Positions 54,057 through 62,490 of a stretch of 64,000 nt of DNA are shown one piece after another (positions within the stretch are counted from its first letter, which is position 1; every line of letters starts with the position of its first letter). This DNA comes from Helicobacter pylori Shi112 (GTDB lineage Bacteria > Campylobacterota > Campylobacteria > Campylobacterales > Helicobacteraceae). Under the pieces are notes generated by a model. That model worked only from the letters and a program-made list of their open reading frames with translations, ran no database searches and was not told the origin of the DNA. The stretch covers positions 1,488,001-1,552,000 of the forward strand of contig NC_017741.1 in NCBI RefSeq assembly GCF_000277405.1. The letters run 5' to 3'. The position numbers and the translations under genes were made by a program.

Positions 54057-54593
54057 ATGTTAGAAGGCGTTATTAGAGAGAGTATTACTAAAGCTAACGC
54101 TAAAGCTTTAAAAAAAGATGGCTATCTAATCGCAAATGTTTATGGAAAGGGCGTTGAAAATGTGAATGGCGCGTTCAAATTAAACCCTTTCATTAAATAC
54201 CTTAAGGAAAAAAAGCATTTGATTTTTCCGGTGAAATTAGGGGATAAGACTTTTGAAGTCGTGGTTCAAGAATACCAAAAAAACCCTGTTACTAACGAGC
54301 TTATCCATGTGGATTTACTCGCTGTTACTAAGGGCGTGAAGTCTAAGTTTAAAGTCCCTGTTAAACACCAAGGCACTCCAGTAGGCTTGAAAAATAAAGG
54401 GATTTTAATGCTCTCTAAAAAGCGTATCAGCGTGGAATGCGCTCCAGAGCATTTGCCCGATCACTATTTAGTGGATGTAACCCCTTTAGATGTGAATGAG
54501 TCTATTTTGGTGCGCGATTTAGAAAAACACGAGAATGTTAAGATTTTAGATCATGATTCTATCGCTGTGATCGGTGTGATTAAGGCGAAGTGA
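54057..54593 (+). CDS. rplY: 50S ribosomal protein L25/CTC
   Basis: This 178-residue long form of L25 (CTC type) binds 5S rRNA. It has the N-terminal L25 domain with [12 protein letters not shown] and [11 protein letters not shown], then the beta-rich C-terminal TL5-like domain ([17 protein letters not shown]). It may have its own promoter. pth follows nine bases later, a common pairing. Confidence 0.95.
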   Translation: MLEGVIRESITKANAKALKKDGYLIANVYGKGVENVNGAFKLNPFIKYLKEKKHLIFPVKLGDKTFEVVVQEYQKNPVTNELIHVDLLAVTKGVKSKFKVPVKHQGTPVGLKNKGILMLSKKRISVECAPEHLPDHYLVDVTPLDVNESILVRDLEKHENVKILDHDSIAVIGVIKAK

Positions 54594-54602
54594 TTTCAGG
54601 TT

Positions 54603-55163
54603 ATGACGCTTTTAGTAGGTTTAGGCAACCCTACTTTGCGTTACGCTCACACCAGACACAACGCTGGTTTTGATATTTTAGATTCGCTTATTAGCGAATT
54701 GGATCTTTCTTTCACTTTTTCTTCCAAACACAATGCTTGTTTATGCGTTTATAAGGACTTTATCTTACTCAAGCCCCAAACTTACATGAATTTAAGCGGC
54801 GAGAGCGTTTTAAGCGCTAAAAATTTTTACAAAACTAAAGAGCTTTTAATTGTCCATGACGACTTGGATTTGGATTTAGGCGTTGTGAGGTTTAAAAATG
54901 GTGGGGGGAATGGAGGGCATAACGGCCTAAAATCCATTGATTTATTGTGTTCTAATTCTTATTATCGCTTGAGAGTGGGGATTTCTAAAGGAATGGGCGT
55001 GATTGAGCATGTGCTTTCAAAATTCCACAAAAACGAAGAGCCTTTAAAAAACGCTGCGTTTGAACATGCCAAAAACGCCTTAAAATTTTTTATAGAAAGC
55101 CATGATTTTAACGCCATGCAAAATCGTTTCACGCTTAAAAAACCTTTAAAAATAGAAAGTTAA
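54603..55163 (+). CDS. pth: Peptidyl-tRNA hydrolase
   Basis: This 186-residue enzyme frees tRNA from dropped peptidyl-tRNA. The conserved [19 protein letters not shown] with catalytic His, [12 protein letters not shown], and the [10 protein letters not shown] and [12 protein letters not shown] motifs are all present. Between its stop and lptF there is a 14-codon frame starting ATG at 55164, too short to call. Confidence 0.97.
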   Translation: MTLLVGLGNPTLRYAHTRHNAGFDILDSLISELDLSFTFSSKHNACLCVYKDFILLKPQTYMNLSGESVLSAKNFYKTKELLIVHDDLDLDLGVVRFKNGGGNGGHNGLKSIDLLCSNSYYRLRVGISKGMGVIEHVLSKFHKNEEPLKNAAFEHAKNALKFFIESHDFNAMQNRFTLKKPLKIES

Positions 55164-55217
55164 ATGCACTCTATCAAGAATTTCAAGTTTTTATCGTGGT
55201 TTGAATAAGGGCTTAAA

Positions 55218-56285
55218 GTGCGTCTGTTTAGATTTGTGGGGTGGTATTATTTCAAATACTTTTTAATCGTGCTTTTAGCTTTGGAATTGTTTTTTGTAGG
55301 TATTGACAGCCTAAAATACGCCGATAAAATGCCCGATTCTGCGAACATGATTATTTTATTTTTCACCTATGACATCCTGTTTGCTCTCAATTACACCTTG
55401 CCCATTTCCTTGCTTTTGGCGATGGTTTTATTTTATATCGCATTCATTAAATCCAACCAATACACCGCCCTGCTCTCCATTGGCTTTTCCAAATGCCAGA
55501 TTTTAAGCCCTATTTTTTTGATTAGCTTGTTTTTTACGACCGTTTATGTGGGGTTGAACGCAACTCCTTTTGTGTATATGGAGGAAAAAACGCAAAATTT
55601 GATTTATAAAGACAATTCTTTGAGCGTCTCAGAGCATTTGTTAGTGAAGTATAACGATGATTATGTGTATTTTGATAAGATTAATCCCTTATTGCAAAAG
55701 GCCCAAAATATCAAGGTTTTTCGCCTAAAAGATAAAACTTTAGAATCTTACGCTGAAGCTAAAGAAGCTTTTTTTGAAGACAAGTATTGGATCTTGCATG
55801 ACACTACTATTTATGAGATGCCCTTAAGTTTTGAGCTGGGTGCCAACGCTTTAAACACCACGCGTTTAAAAACCTTTAAAACGCTCAAAAATTTCCGCCC
55901 TAAAGTTTTAGACACCATTTATCAAAACAAGCCCGCGGTTTCTATCACAGACGCTCTTTCATCCTTGCATGCTTTAATGCGCCAAAACGCAGACACGAAA
56001 AAAGTGCGCTCGTTTTTGTATGTGTTTGCGATTTTGCCCTTTTTTGTGCCGTTTTTAAGCGTTTTAATCGCTTATTTTTCGCCCAGTCTCGCCCGCTATG
56101 AAAACCTGGCTCTTTTAGGGCTAAAGTTTATCATTATCACGCTCGTTGTTTGGGGGCTATTCTTTGCTTTAGGGAAGTTCAGCATTTCAGGGATACTCAT
56201 TCCTGAAATAGGCGTGCTATCGCCCTTTTTTTTATTCTTAGCTCTTAGTCTTTGGTATTTTAAAAAGCTTAATAAGAGATTGTAG
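55218..56285 (+). CDS. lptF: LptF/LptG-type (YjgP/YjgQ) lipopolysaccharide export permease
   Basis: This 355-residue inner membrane protein has three N-terminal and three C-terminal membrane helices flanking a periplasmic beta domain (about 110-250). Signatures include the MRLFRFVGWYYFKYF start and LPFFVPFLSVLIAYFSP near the second bundle. It should pair with a second LptF/G protein and LptB to extract lipopolysaccharide. The start is GTG at 55218 with AAGGG upstream. Confidence 0.88.
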   Translation: MRLFRFVGWYYFKYFLIVLLALELFFVGIDSLKYADKMPDSANMIILFFTYDILFALNYTLPISLLLAMVLFYIAFIKSNQYTALLSIGFSKCQILSPIFLISLFFTTVYVGLNATPFVYMEEKTQNLIYKDNSLSVSEHLLVKYNDDYVYFDKINPLLQKAQNIKVFRLKDKTLESYAEAKEAFFEDKYWILHDTTIYEMPLSFELGANALNTTRLKTFKTLKNFRPKVLDTIYQNKPAVSITDALSSLHALMRQNADTKKVRSFLYVFAILPFFVPFLSVLIAYFSPSLARYENLALLGLKFIIITLVVWGLFFALGKFSISGILIPEIGVLSPFFLFLALSLWYFKKLNKRL

Positions 56286-56296
56286 GATTTATAACC

Positions 56297-56302
56297 TATA
56301 AT
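56297..56302 (+). promoter_or_regulatory. -10 element upstream of the PLD-type nuclease gene
   Basis: TATAAT lies just after the lptF stop, predicting a transcript starting near 56309 and a leader of about 25 bases before the TTG at 56334. It supports independent expression of the accessory gene. Confidence 0.5.
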
Positions 56303-56333
56303 AAGCTCTCACTAGAGGGCTAAATTAAAAGAC

Positions 56334-57305
56334 TTGCAACGCAACATTAACTTAAAGCTTGTAAAACAGCTTGAAAAATCATTAAGGTTTTTGGTGGGTT
56401 CTGTCCAAATTCTATCTAATCTCAATTATCCCAAAGTGATTAATGAAGGGCTAAGAAATTCTTTAAACACTCACATTGCAGTTGCTTTTTTAAAATACAG
56501 TGGGGTGGAAGTTATTCAAGACGCTTTGATCGATTCTTTAGAAAAGGGGGCAGAATTTGAGATTATTGTAGGGCTTGATTTTAAAACAACCGACTCAAAA
56601 CCCATACGATTTTTGCTAGACTTAAACAAGACTTATAAAAAATTAAAATTTTATTGCTACGGCGACAAAGAAAACAACAAAACAGATATTGTCTTCCACC
56701 CTAAAATTTATATGTTTGACAATGGAAGAGAAAAAACTTCCATTATAGGTAGCACCAACTTGACTAGAGAGGGATTGGAGAGCAATTTTGAAGTCAATAC
56801 CATTTTTACAGAAAAGAAACCCTTATATTACACGCAGTTAAATGCTATTTATAATTCTATAAAATACGCAGATAGCCTATTCACTCCTAATGAAGAGTAT
56901 TTGCAAAGTTATGATGAAGTTTTTAGCGCCATTATTCAAAACGAACAAAAAGTCTCAAAAGATAAAAGCATTCAAGAAAAGATTAAAAAGATTGAAAAAC
57001 AAGAAAAATTGCTTCCTGGAACTATCCCCTCTATCAAGGCAATGATAGTGGAATTTATTTTTGATTGTGAGGAAAAAGGCGTTAAACAAGTAGCATTGCA
57101 AGATATTTATCAAGCATTAGAAGAGCGAATAAAAAAAGAAGAGTGGGGAGAAAGATATAAAAGCGATACTTTTAGAAACACTATCAGGGGCGAACTCAAC
57201 CACCATGCGCTAAAAGATAACCCTTTAAAAGATAGCTTGGGGCTTTTTGAGAGACCAGAAAAAGGTTTTTATGCACTAACACCGCGTTTGTATCAAGGAC
57301 GCTAA
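56334..57305 (+). CDS. PLD-superfamily nuclease with C-terminal winged-helix-like region
   Basis: This 323-residue protein has one PLD catalytic motif: His122, Lys124, Asp129, then Gly139-Ser140-Asn142 in FHPKIYMFDN...IIGSTNLT. A single HKD motif is typical of dimeric PLD nucleases, including restriction enzymes of the BfiI/NgoFVII kind. The last 90 residues (IKAMIVEFIF, SDTFRNTIRGELNHH, KGFYALTP) resemble a winged-helix or HARE-HTH DNA-binding module. The start is TTG. Most likely an orphan restriction or defence nuclease; target unknown. Confidence 0.75.
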   Translation: MQRNINLKLVKQLEKSLRFLVGSVQILSNLNYPKVINEGLRNSLNTHIAVAFLKYSGVEVIQDALIDSLEKGAEFEIIVGLDFKTTDSKPIRFLLDLNKTYKKLKFYCYGDKENNKTDIVFHPKIYMFDNGREKTSIIGSTNLTREGLESNFEVNTIFTEKKPLYYTQLNAIYNSIKYADSLFTPNEEYLQSYDEVFSAIIQNEQKVSKDKSIQEKIKKIEKQEKLLPGTIPSIKAMIVEFIFDCEEKGVKQVALQDIYQALEERIKKEEWGERYKSDTFRNTIRGELNHHALKDNPLKDSLGLFERPEKGFYALTPRLYQGR

Positions 57306-57307
57306 AG

Positions 57308-57554
57308 GTATTTATTTTAGATATTACTCAGTCTAGCCTAATTAAACTCTTTGCGAGATTATCTCTATTAATCAAAATAAAGAATTGAAAGAAAAATTTG
57401 ACTCCAATATATCTTTAGCGATGAAGAATTAGAACGCATTATAGAAATATCCCCACAGCAACATAAAGACTCATTGCACGGTAATGATAGATTTATCAAA
57501 AAAGTAGAAAATAGCGCAGAATGGCTACAGCTCAATGACAATTTGAAAGCTTAA
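57308..57554 (+). pseudogene. Frameshifted remnant downstream of the PLD nuclease
   Basis: Three overlapping partial frames chain into one protein-like sequence. Frame A, 57308-57388, has ILDITQSSLIKLFAR; frame B, 57346-57432, has ISINQNKELKEKFD; frame C, 57402-57554, has FSDEELERIIEISPQQHKD and ends NDNLKA. Two frameshifts would be needed to rejoin them. The pieces look like the C-terminal 80 or so residues of a gene whose identity I cannot tell, perhaps a partner of the nuclease. The beginning of the gene is not seen. Confidence 0.6.
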
Positions 57555-57568
57555 AGCATCAAGCTTTC
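57545..57568 (+). terminator. Hairpin after the remnant gene
   Basis: GAAAGCTT and AAGCTTTC form a perfect 8-bp stem with an 8-base loop spanning the remnant's stop codon. No T-run follows. It lies between converging units (remnant + and porin -), where a shared transcription stop is plausible. Confidence 0.4.
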
Positions 57569-57601
57569 ATACCTAAGCCTTGCCTAAAAACCCTACCAAA
57601 C

Positions 57602-58765
57602 TTAAAAAGTATAAACATAGCGCAAATACATAGAATACTGACGGCGTAAGGTTTGGGTTAAGCTGAAATTGGTTTCTGCTCCGGTGATAGTGGTTGGTTT
57701 GCCGTCTTTTAGCGGACCTTGGCTTTGCTCTTTAATAGTGGTAGAGCCTTTGAAAAAGTAATTGGGGAGCGTGGGGATTTTGATACCAAACTCAATGCCA
57801 TGGTGTTCAAAAATATTAGTCCTAATGCCCACATTCACTAAAAATTGGAAAATCGTGTGATTCACTTTAGCGTTTAATTTTCCTGTGGTATAGACGCTAT
57901 TAGGGTTAATCCCTACATTACAACTCGCCGGCGTCGTGTCCCCGCATGTGATCGTGCCATCAGCGTTAGTCATGTAAGCGTCAGCGTCGGTATTGACGCC
58001 ATAAACATACCCGTCCTTAAAATACCCCACACGATTATTAGTCCAAGTGTTACCCGCAAAATTCACGCCCACAAAAAACCCGGCCGTGGCTTTAGGCTTA
58101 TCTATAATGTTAAAAAGCATGTCTGTGCCAAAACCATAAGTATACATGTCTGCTTTTTGATCGCTCAAATAAAAAGGCGATATAGCGTTAGCGGCCCTGG
58201 AGTTAGAGAAATTGGTATGCCCATAATCAAAAAAGCCATAATAGCGCAACCCAAACCACCTTTTTTTACCGATAAAATGCTTATAGCCTGTCATCACGCC
58301 TAGCCCATACATCGGCTGGTTACGGCCAGGAATGTTTTTATTGGTGCTAAGCATGGTGCGCGAAGTCCAATTGACCACGCAGTTAGCTTCAGTATAGCCT
58401 GGCGTTCCTGGCGTCCCTGAAGCTGGCTGACAGCCACCGGTCTGCCCGTCAGGAACTTTGCCATTATCATTAGCCGAAACATCGCCAAAAGGCACTTGAA
58501 ACAACCCACCGTTTTTATAAGCGTTTGTCTTTTGATCAGCCCTACCCACTTCCAAGCTAATCCCCACAAACGCGCCATTCTTTTCATGGGCATTTAAAGG
58601 GTTTGTCAGCCATAACGAACTCAAAAGAGCGCCTAAAATTACCGAACCTTTTTTAGAAATATCTAAAGATTGAGCTATCAAAACAGATTCCTTACGATTA
58701 AAATTTTTACCAACCATTTTGCAATCTTGCATTCTATTTTTCTTCCTTGTCATAAAATTGAACAT
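57602..58765 (-). CDS. Hor-type outer membrane protein (HP1501-like)
   Basis: This outer membrane protein of about 387 residues has strands shared with the porin at 24432-25178 (KRWFGLRYYGFFDYGHTNF, FGIKIPTLPN), and ends in YVYTF. The start is uncertain: ATG at 58765, a GTG one codon earlier, or internal ATG codons. From 58765 the signal hydrophobic core (SVILGALLSSLWL) begins only about 40 residues in, an unusually long charged lead. A clear promoter lies upstream. The passenger loop has four cysteines and Gly-rich sequence around residues 95-125. Confidence 0.85.
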   Translation of the reverse strand: MFNFMTRKKNRMQDCKMVGKNFNRKESVLIAQSLDISKKGSVILGALLSSLWLTNPLNAHEKNGAFVGISLEVGRADQKTNAYKNGGLFQVPFGDVSANDNGKVPDGQTGGCQPASGTPGTPGYTEANCVVNWTSRTMLSTNKNIPGRNQPMYGLGVMTGYKHFIGKKRWFGLRYYGFFDYGHTNFSNSRAANAISPFYLSDQKADMYTYGFGTDMLFNIIDKPKATAGFFVGVNFAGNTWTNNRVGYFKDGYVYGVNTDADAYMTNADGTITCGDTTPASCNVGINPNSVYTTGKLNAKVNHTIFQFLVNVGIRTNIFEHHGIEFGIKIPTLPNYFFKGSTTIKEQSQGPLKDGKPTTITGAETNFSLTQTLRRQYSMYLRYVYTF

Positions 58766-58811
58766 CACTCTCTAGGGTACTCCGCTTAAGTGTTACTTTT
58801 TTAATTATTTT

Positions 58812-58841
58812 ATTATAGCTAATTGCAATCTTAAAAGTCAA
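58812..58841 (-). promoter_or_regulatory. Sigma-80-type promoter of the Hor-like gene
   Basis: On the minus strand TTGACT (58841-58836), an 18-base spacer and TATAAT (58817-58812) form an unusually complete -35/-10 promoter for H. pylori. Start near 58805 would give a leader of about 40 bases to the ATG at 58765. Confidence 0.65.
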
Positions 58842-58947
58842 ACAAAAACCACCCCTAAAATTCCCATAATAGTGGGCTACTTGACAATAAAATCCTTTTA
58901 TAGTAGATTAAAAACTCTTTAATTTTCCCATGAATAAAGGATTTCAA

Positions 58948-59385
58948 ATGGATGCGATTTATCCTTATGTGTTGGTTGTTCATTTATTGTGCGCCATTAT
59001 TTTTATTGGCTACTTGTTTTTTGATGGGGTAATTTTCCCTAATGTGAAGAAAATGTTTGGCGAAGAGTTTGCCAATAAGGCAAATACAGGAATCACTCAA
59101 AGAGCGGTTAAAATCATGCCCTTATGCGTTTTAGGACTTGTTTTAACGGGGGGCATGATGCTTAGCCAATACATGGGGGGCGATAAAGGCTGGTGTGAAA
59201 CCCCTTTTCAAAAGATACTCATGCTTAAAGTGATCTTAGCGTTAAGCATTTTTCTTTTGGTGCTTTTTTCTTTATCGTGTAAGTTTTTGGGCAAGAAAAA
59301 CCCCATTGGTAAATATATCCACCCTATCGCTCTAACTTTTGGTTTTTTAATTGCCATTTTAGCCAAAACGATGTGGTTTGTTTAA
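58948..59385 (+). CDS. Four-helix membrane protein, CopD/HemJ-like (HP1502-like)
   Basis: This 145-residue protein has four hydrophobic helices. Histidines sit in the first (YVLVVHLLCAIIFIGYLFFD) and near the last (KYIHPIALTFGFLIAIL), like small haem- or copper-associated membrane proteins of the CopD/HemJ type. ATG at 58948 is preferred over the ATG at 58930 because AAAGGA lies just upstream. It converges with ccoI, overlapping by four bases. Function is not established; the neighbour suggests a link to copper delivery to cbb3 oxidase. Confidence 0.65.
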   Translation: MDAIYPYVLVVHLLCAIIFIGYLFFDGVIFPNVKKMFGEEFANKANTGITQRAVKIMPLCVLGLVLTGGMMLSQYMGGDKGWCETPFQKILMLKVILALSIFLLVLFSLSCKFLGKKNPIGKYIHPIALTFGFLIAILAKTMWFV

Positions 59386-61748
59386 GAGCGTTTCAACCTC
59401 AAAGAATTTAAGACCACTAAGAGCGAACTACCACTCATGCTCAAACTCGCTATTAAAGGGTTAATATATCCTAGCATAGCGACCGGGATTAAAATAGCGT
59501 TATAAATCAAGCTCAAAACAATGTTTTGCAACACCACTTGATAGACTTTTTGAGCGTTATCAAACGCTTTTTTCAGCAAACTCAAATCCTCTTCTAAAAG
59601 CAAAATATCGCATGCACTCTTACTCAAAGCGCTTTTTTCAAACCCTAAAGAAACGCTCGCTTGTTTTAAAGCTAGCGCGTCATTATTGCCATCGCCTATC
59701 ATCGCGCACACGCCCTTATAAGAACTGATGATTTGAGCCTTATCTTCAGGGGTCAAATTGGCATGATAATTAGAAATCCCTAATTTTTTCGCGCACTCCT
59801 TAACCGAGCTTTCATTATCCCCGCTTAAAATTTCTAATTCTAAGCCTTTATTTTGTAAAGCCTGAATAACTTCTTTAGCGTTATTTTTCAAACGCTCCTC
59901 TAAAATGAATAACGCGCATAAGGTCTTATTTTTCGCAAAGCCTACCATGATATTAGCGCTCTCTTTAGCCTTTATATTAACCCCCATAGCGTTTAAAAAT
60001 TTCAAACTCCCCACTAGCAAAGTTTCATTATGGTAGCTCGCTTTCAGGCCATGAGCGAAAAACTCTATCTTTTCTAAACTAACCTCATCGCTATCTAGCG
60101 ATTTAAGAATCGCGCTATGGGCTAAATGCTCTCTCACTTTTAAAAGGCTCTTTAAAAGCCTTTCGTCAAATTCTTCATAAATGATTTTTTCTTTTAAAAG
60201 GACTTCTTTTTGCGTGAGCGTGCCGGTTTTGTCTATAAAGATTTTTTTCACTTTAGCCAGAGTTTCTAAAAACAACGCTTCTTTAAACACGATCAAAGGG
60301 TTTTTAAACACCCCTATCACTAACGCAATGGGCGTAGCCAGAGCGAACGCGCAAGGGCAACTGATGACTAACACGCTAATGCACACCATTAAGGCTTTTT
60401 CAAAATTACCCCCCAAACCAAATTGCCATAATAAAAAACTTATAAAAGCTAAAAACAACACCGCTTTAGAAAAAATATCCGCAATTTTATTCGCGCTGCT
60501 CTCAATTAAGGGCTTTTCTAAAAAACTCTTTTTTAAAGTTTCTAACAAACTAGAAAGGCGTGAGTTTTGAAAATTAGCACTCACTTGATAGCTAAAAGGC
60601 GCACCCACATTCACATAACCCCCTAAAATTTGATCATTAACCCCCAATTCCAAAGGCTTAAACTCCCCACTGATCAAAGACGCATCCACGCTCGCATGAT
60701 TTAAAAGCGCACCATCTAAAGCGATTTTAGCCCCGCTTGGCACCAAAACAACAGAGCCTATAGCGACATCTTTAGGGTGTTTTTCTATTTGCTTGCCATT
60801 TTCTACAACGATCACGCTATGGATTTCATGCGATTCTAGGGCCAGACATTTTTCATTCGCAAACAGCCTAGCTTTTAATTCCAAAAACTTAGAGCCAAAA
60901 ACAAGCGTTAAAATCGTGCTGCTCGCTTCAAAATAAGTCTCTTGGGACACCAGCATGGCATAAATAGAATAAACAAACGCCGATAACGCTCCAAAAGACA
61001 CGCTCAAATCCATGCCCAAAACGCCATTTTTTAGCCCATAAAACGCCCCCTTAATGAAAAAACGCCCCACAACCACTAGCACCAACAAGCTTAAAAAGAG
61101 CGACACGAGATCCAAATTCCTTTGCATGAGCTTATCCATGCCAATGCCATAACTCGCACCGCCATAACTCGCGCTACCATAACTTGCGTATTTGGCAATT
61201 ACAATAAACATCAAATTCATGGTGGCAAAAAACCCCACGCTTAAAGTGAGCAAATAGGAGCGTTGCTCTTTTTGGGCTTTTAGAGCGTAATTTTTTGCGT
61301 TATAAATTTTAGCCCCATAGCCCAAACTCTCAATTTTTTGAACGATCTCTTTAGGGCTTAAAGACTTGTCAAACACGATTTGCAAATGGTGGGTGGTGAA
61401 ATTCACGCTCACTTTTTTAACCCCCTTTAAACGCTCTAAAACCTTTTGATTGAGCCACAAGCAAGCGTTACAATGCGTTTTTTCTAACAAAAGATTAAGG
61501 ATAAAATCGCCCTTATTGTTTTCTTCAAGGGTCTGTTCTAATTCTAAAGCGCTCATTGAATCTTGGGGCGTTACGGGGGCTAAAGTGGAATCGTTTAATT
61601 TGTCATAAAAGCTCTCTAAATTCAAATCTGACAATAACGCATACACCCTAGCGCACCCCGTGCAACAAAAATACAATTCTTTATGATTGATCACCTCTTT
61701 AAAAAGCTCACTTTCTTTAAACTCCAACTGGCAATGCGAACATTTCAT
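59382..61748 (-). CDS. ccoI: Copper-transporting P1B-type ATPase for cbb3 oxidase assembly (CcoI/FixI)
   Basis: This 788-residue ATPase starts with a Cys-rich zinc-ribbon-like segment (Cys3, 6, 29, 32), then a heavy-metal domain with THCNACLWL (Cys93, 96), membrane helices, the CPx motif SCPCAFALATP, phosphorylation DKTGTLT and the GDGNNDALAL hinge. The N-terminal Cys-rich segment and overall length separate CcoI/FixI from simple CopA exporters. It supplies copper to the cbb3-type terminal oxidase, the only terminal oxidase of H. pylori. Confidence 0.9.
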   Translation of the reverse strand: MKCSHCQLEFKESELFKEVINHKELYFCCTGCARVYALLSDLNLESFYDKLNDSTLAPVTPQDSMSALELEQTLEENNKGDFILNLLLEKTHCNACLWLNQKVLERLKGVKKVSVNFTTHHLQIVFDKSLSPKEIVQKIESLGYGAKIYNAKNYALKAQKEQRSYLLTLSVGFFATMNLMFIVIAKYASYGSASYGGASYGIGMDKLMQRNLDLVSLFLSLLVLVVVGRFFIKGAFYGLKNGVLGMDLSVSFGALSAFVYSIYAMLVSQETYFEASSTILTLVFGSKFLELKARLFANEKCLALESHEIHSVIVVENGKQIEKHPKDVAIGSVVLVPSGAKIALDGALLNHASVDASLISGEFKPLELGVNDQILGGYVNVGAPFSYQVSANFQNSRLSSLLETLKKSFLEKPLIESSANKIADIFSKAVLFLAFISFLLWQFGLGGNFEKALMVCISVLVISCPCAFALATPIALVIGVFKNPLIVFKEALFLETLAKVKKIFIDKTGTLTQKEVLLKEKIIYEEFDERLLKSLLKVREHLAHSAILKSLDSDEVSLEKIEFFAHGLKASYHNETLLVGSLKFLNAMGVNIKAKESANIMVGFAKNKTLCALFILEERLKNNAKEVIQALQNKGLELEILSGDNESSVKECAKKLGISNYHANLTPEDKAQIISSYKGVCAMIGDGNNDALALKQASVSLGFEKSALSKSACDILLLEEDLSLLKKAFDNAQKVYQVVLQNIVLSLIYNAILIPVAMLGYINPLIASLSMSGSSLLVVLNSLRLKRS

Positions 61749-61773
61749 GTTTTAATCCTTAATTGATGAGGCG

Positions 61774-62490
61774 CTAATTTAGAAGCGCTTTGATAGAATA
61801 AGTGTTACAAATTTGATAGATACTTAGAACTTCTTTGGTGTTGTCGCTTTGGTTTTTGGAATGATGCGTGATTAAAGGGGGTAAAACTTTTAGAGTGCTT
61901 TTGGAATTATTCCTAGCCGCTCCAAGCATCAAATGGGCGTTTTTGTCTTTAAAACTTTGGACAAACCTTAAAGTTTCTAGCGTGAGTTTAGCGCTTTTTA
62001 AACTCTCTATGACCAAGCAAAGCGACAAGGCTTCATAACAAAAAATAAAATACCCTTTAGGTTTTAGGCATTTTTTCACTTTAGCCGCTAAAGAAGCGAA
62101 ATCTAATTCGCTCTGGTGTCTCGCATGCCCTTTAATTTTAGATTTGATAGAGCCTAAGGCATAAAAAGGAGGGTTGCACACAATCACATCATACAAAATC
62201 GGGGGTTTGAAATCTAAAAAATCGCTTTCAAACACTTGGGCGTTGGGGAATTTAAGGGCGTTTTTTTGGGAGCAAAACGCCATTTTGCCATCCTTTTCCA
62301 CTAAATGAACGCTCGCTAGCGGGTTATCTCTAGCGCAGAGTAAGCCTAAAACCCCACACCCTGAGCCTATGTCTAAAATCGCGCCGCTATTTTTGATAAA
62401 AGGGCGTGAAAAATCGTATAAAAAAAGCGAATCGCTATTGTAAGAATAAGCGTTTAAAGGCTGGTATAATCTTAAGAGTTTTCTATCCAT
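61774..62490 (-). CDS. TrmN6/YfiC-like N6-adenine methyltransferase
   Basis: This 238-residue SAM-dependent methyltransferase has motif I DIGSGCGVLGLL and the amino-methylase motif CNPPFY. Its size and these motifs resemble TrmN6, which methylates A37 of tRNA-Val, or RNA methylases of the same group. The C-terminal 50 residues are not conserved in pattern. It overlaps ribD by 19 bases. Confidence 0.75.
   Translation of the reverse strand: MDRKLLRLYQPLNAYSYNSDSLFLYDFSRPFIKNSGAILDIGSGCGVLGLLCARDNPLASVHLVEKDGKMAFCSQKNALKFPNAQVFESDFLDFKPPILYDVIVCNPPFYALGSIKSKIKGHARHQSELDFASLAAKVKKCLKPKGYFIFCYEALSLCLVIESLKSAKLTLETLRFVQSFKDKNAHLMLGAARNNSKSTLKVLPPLITHHSKNQSDNTKEVLSIYQICNTYSIKALLN

Noticed and set aside
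55164-55208. 14-codon frame between pth and lptF as a leader peptide
   Set aside because: It is too short, and no attenuation structure or regulatory codons are visible.
58881-58904. TTGACA with TATAGT as a promoter for the four-helix protein gene
   Set aside because: The spacer is only 12 bases, too short for a sigma-70-type promoter; TATAGT alone may still serve as a -10 box.
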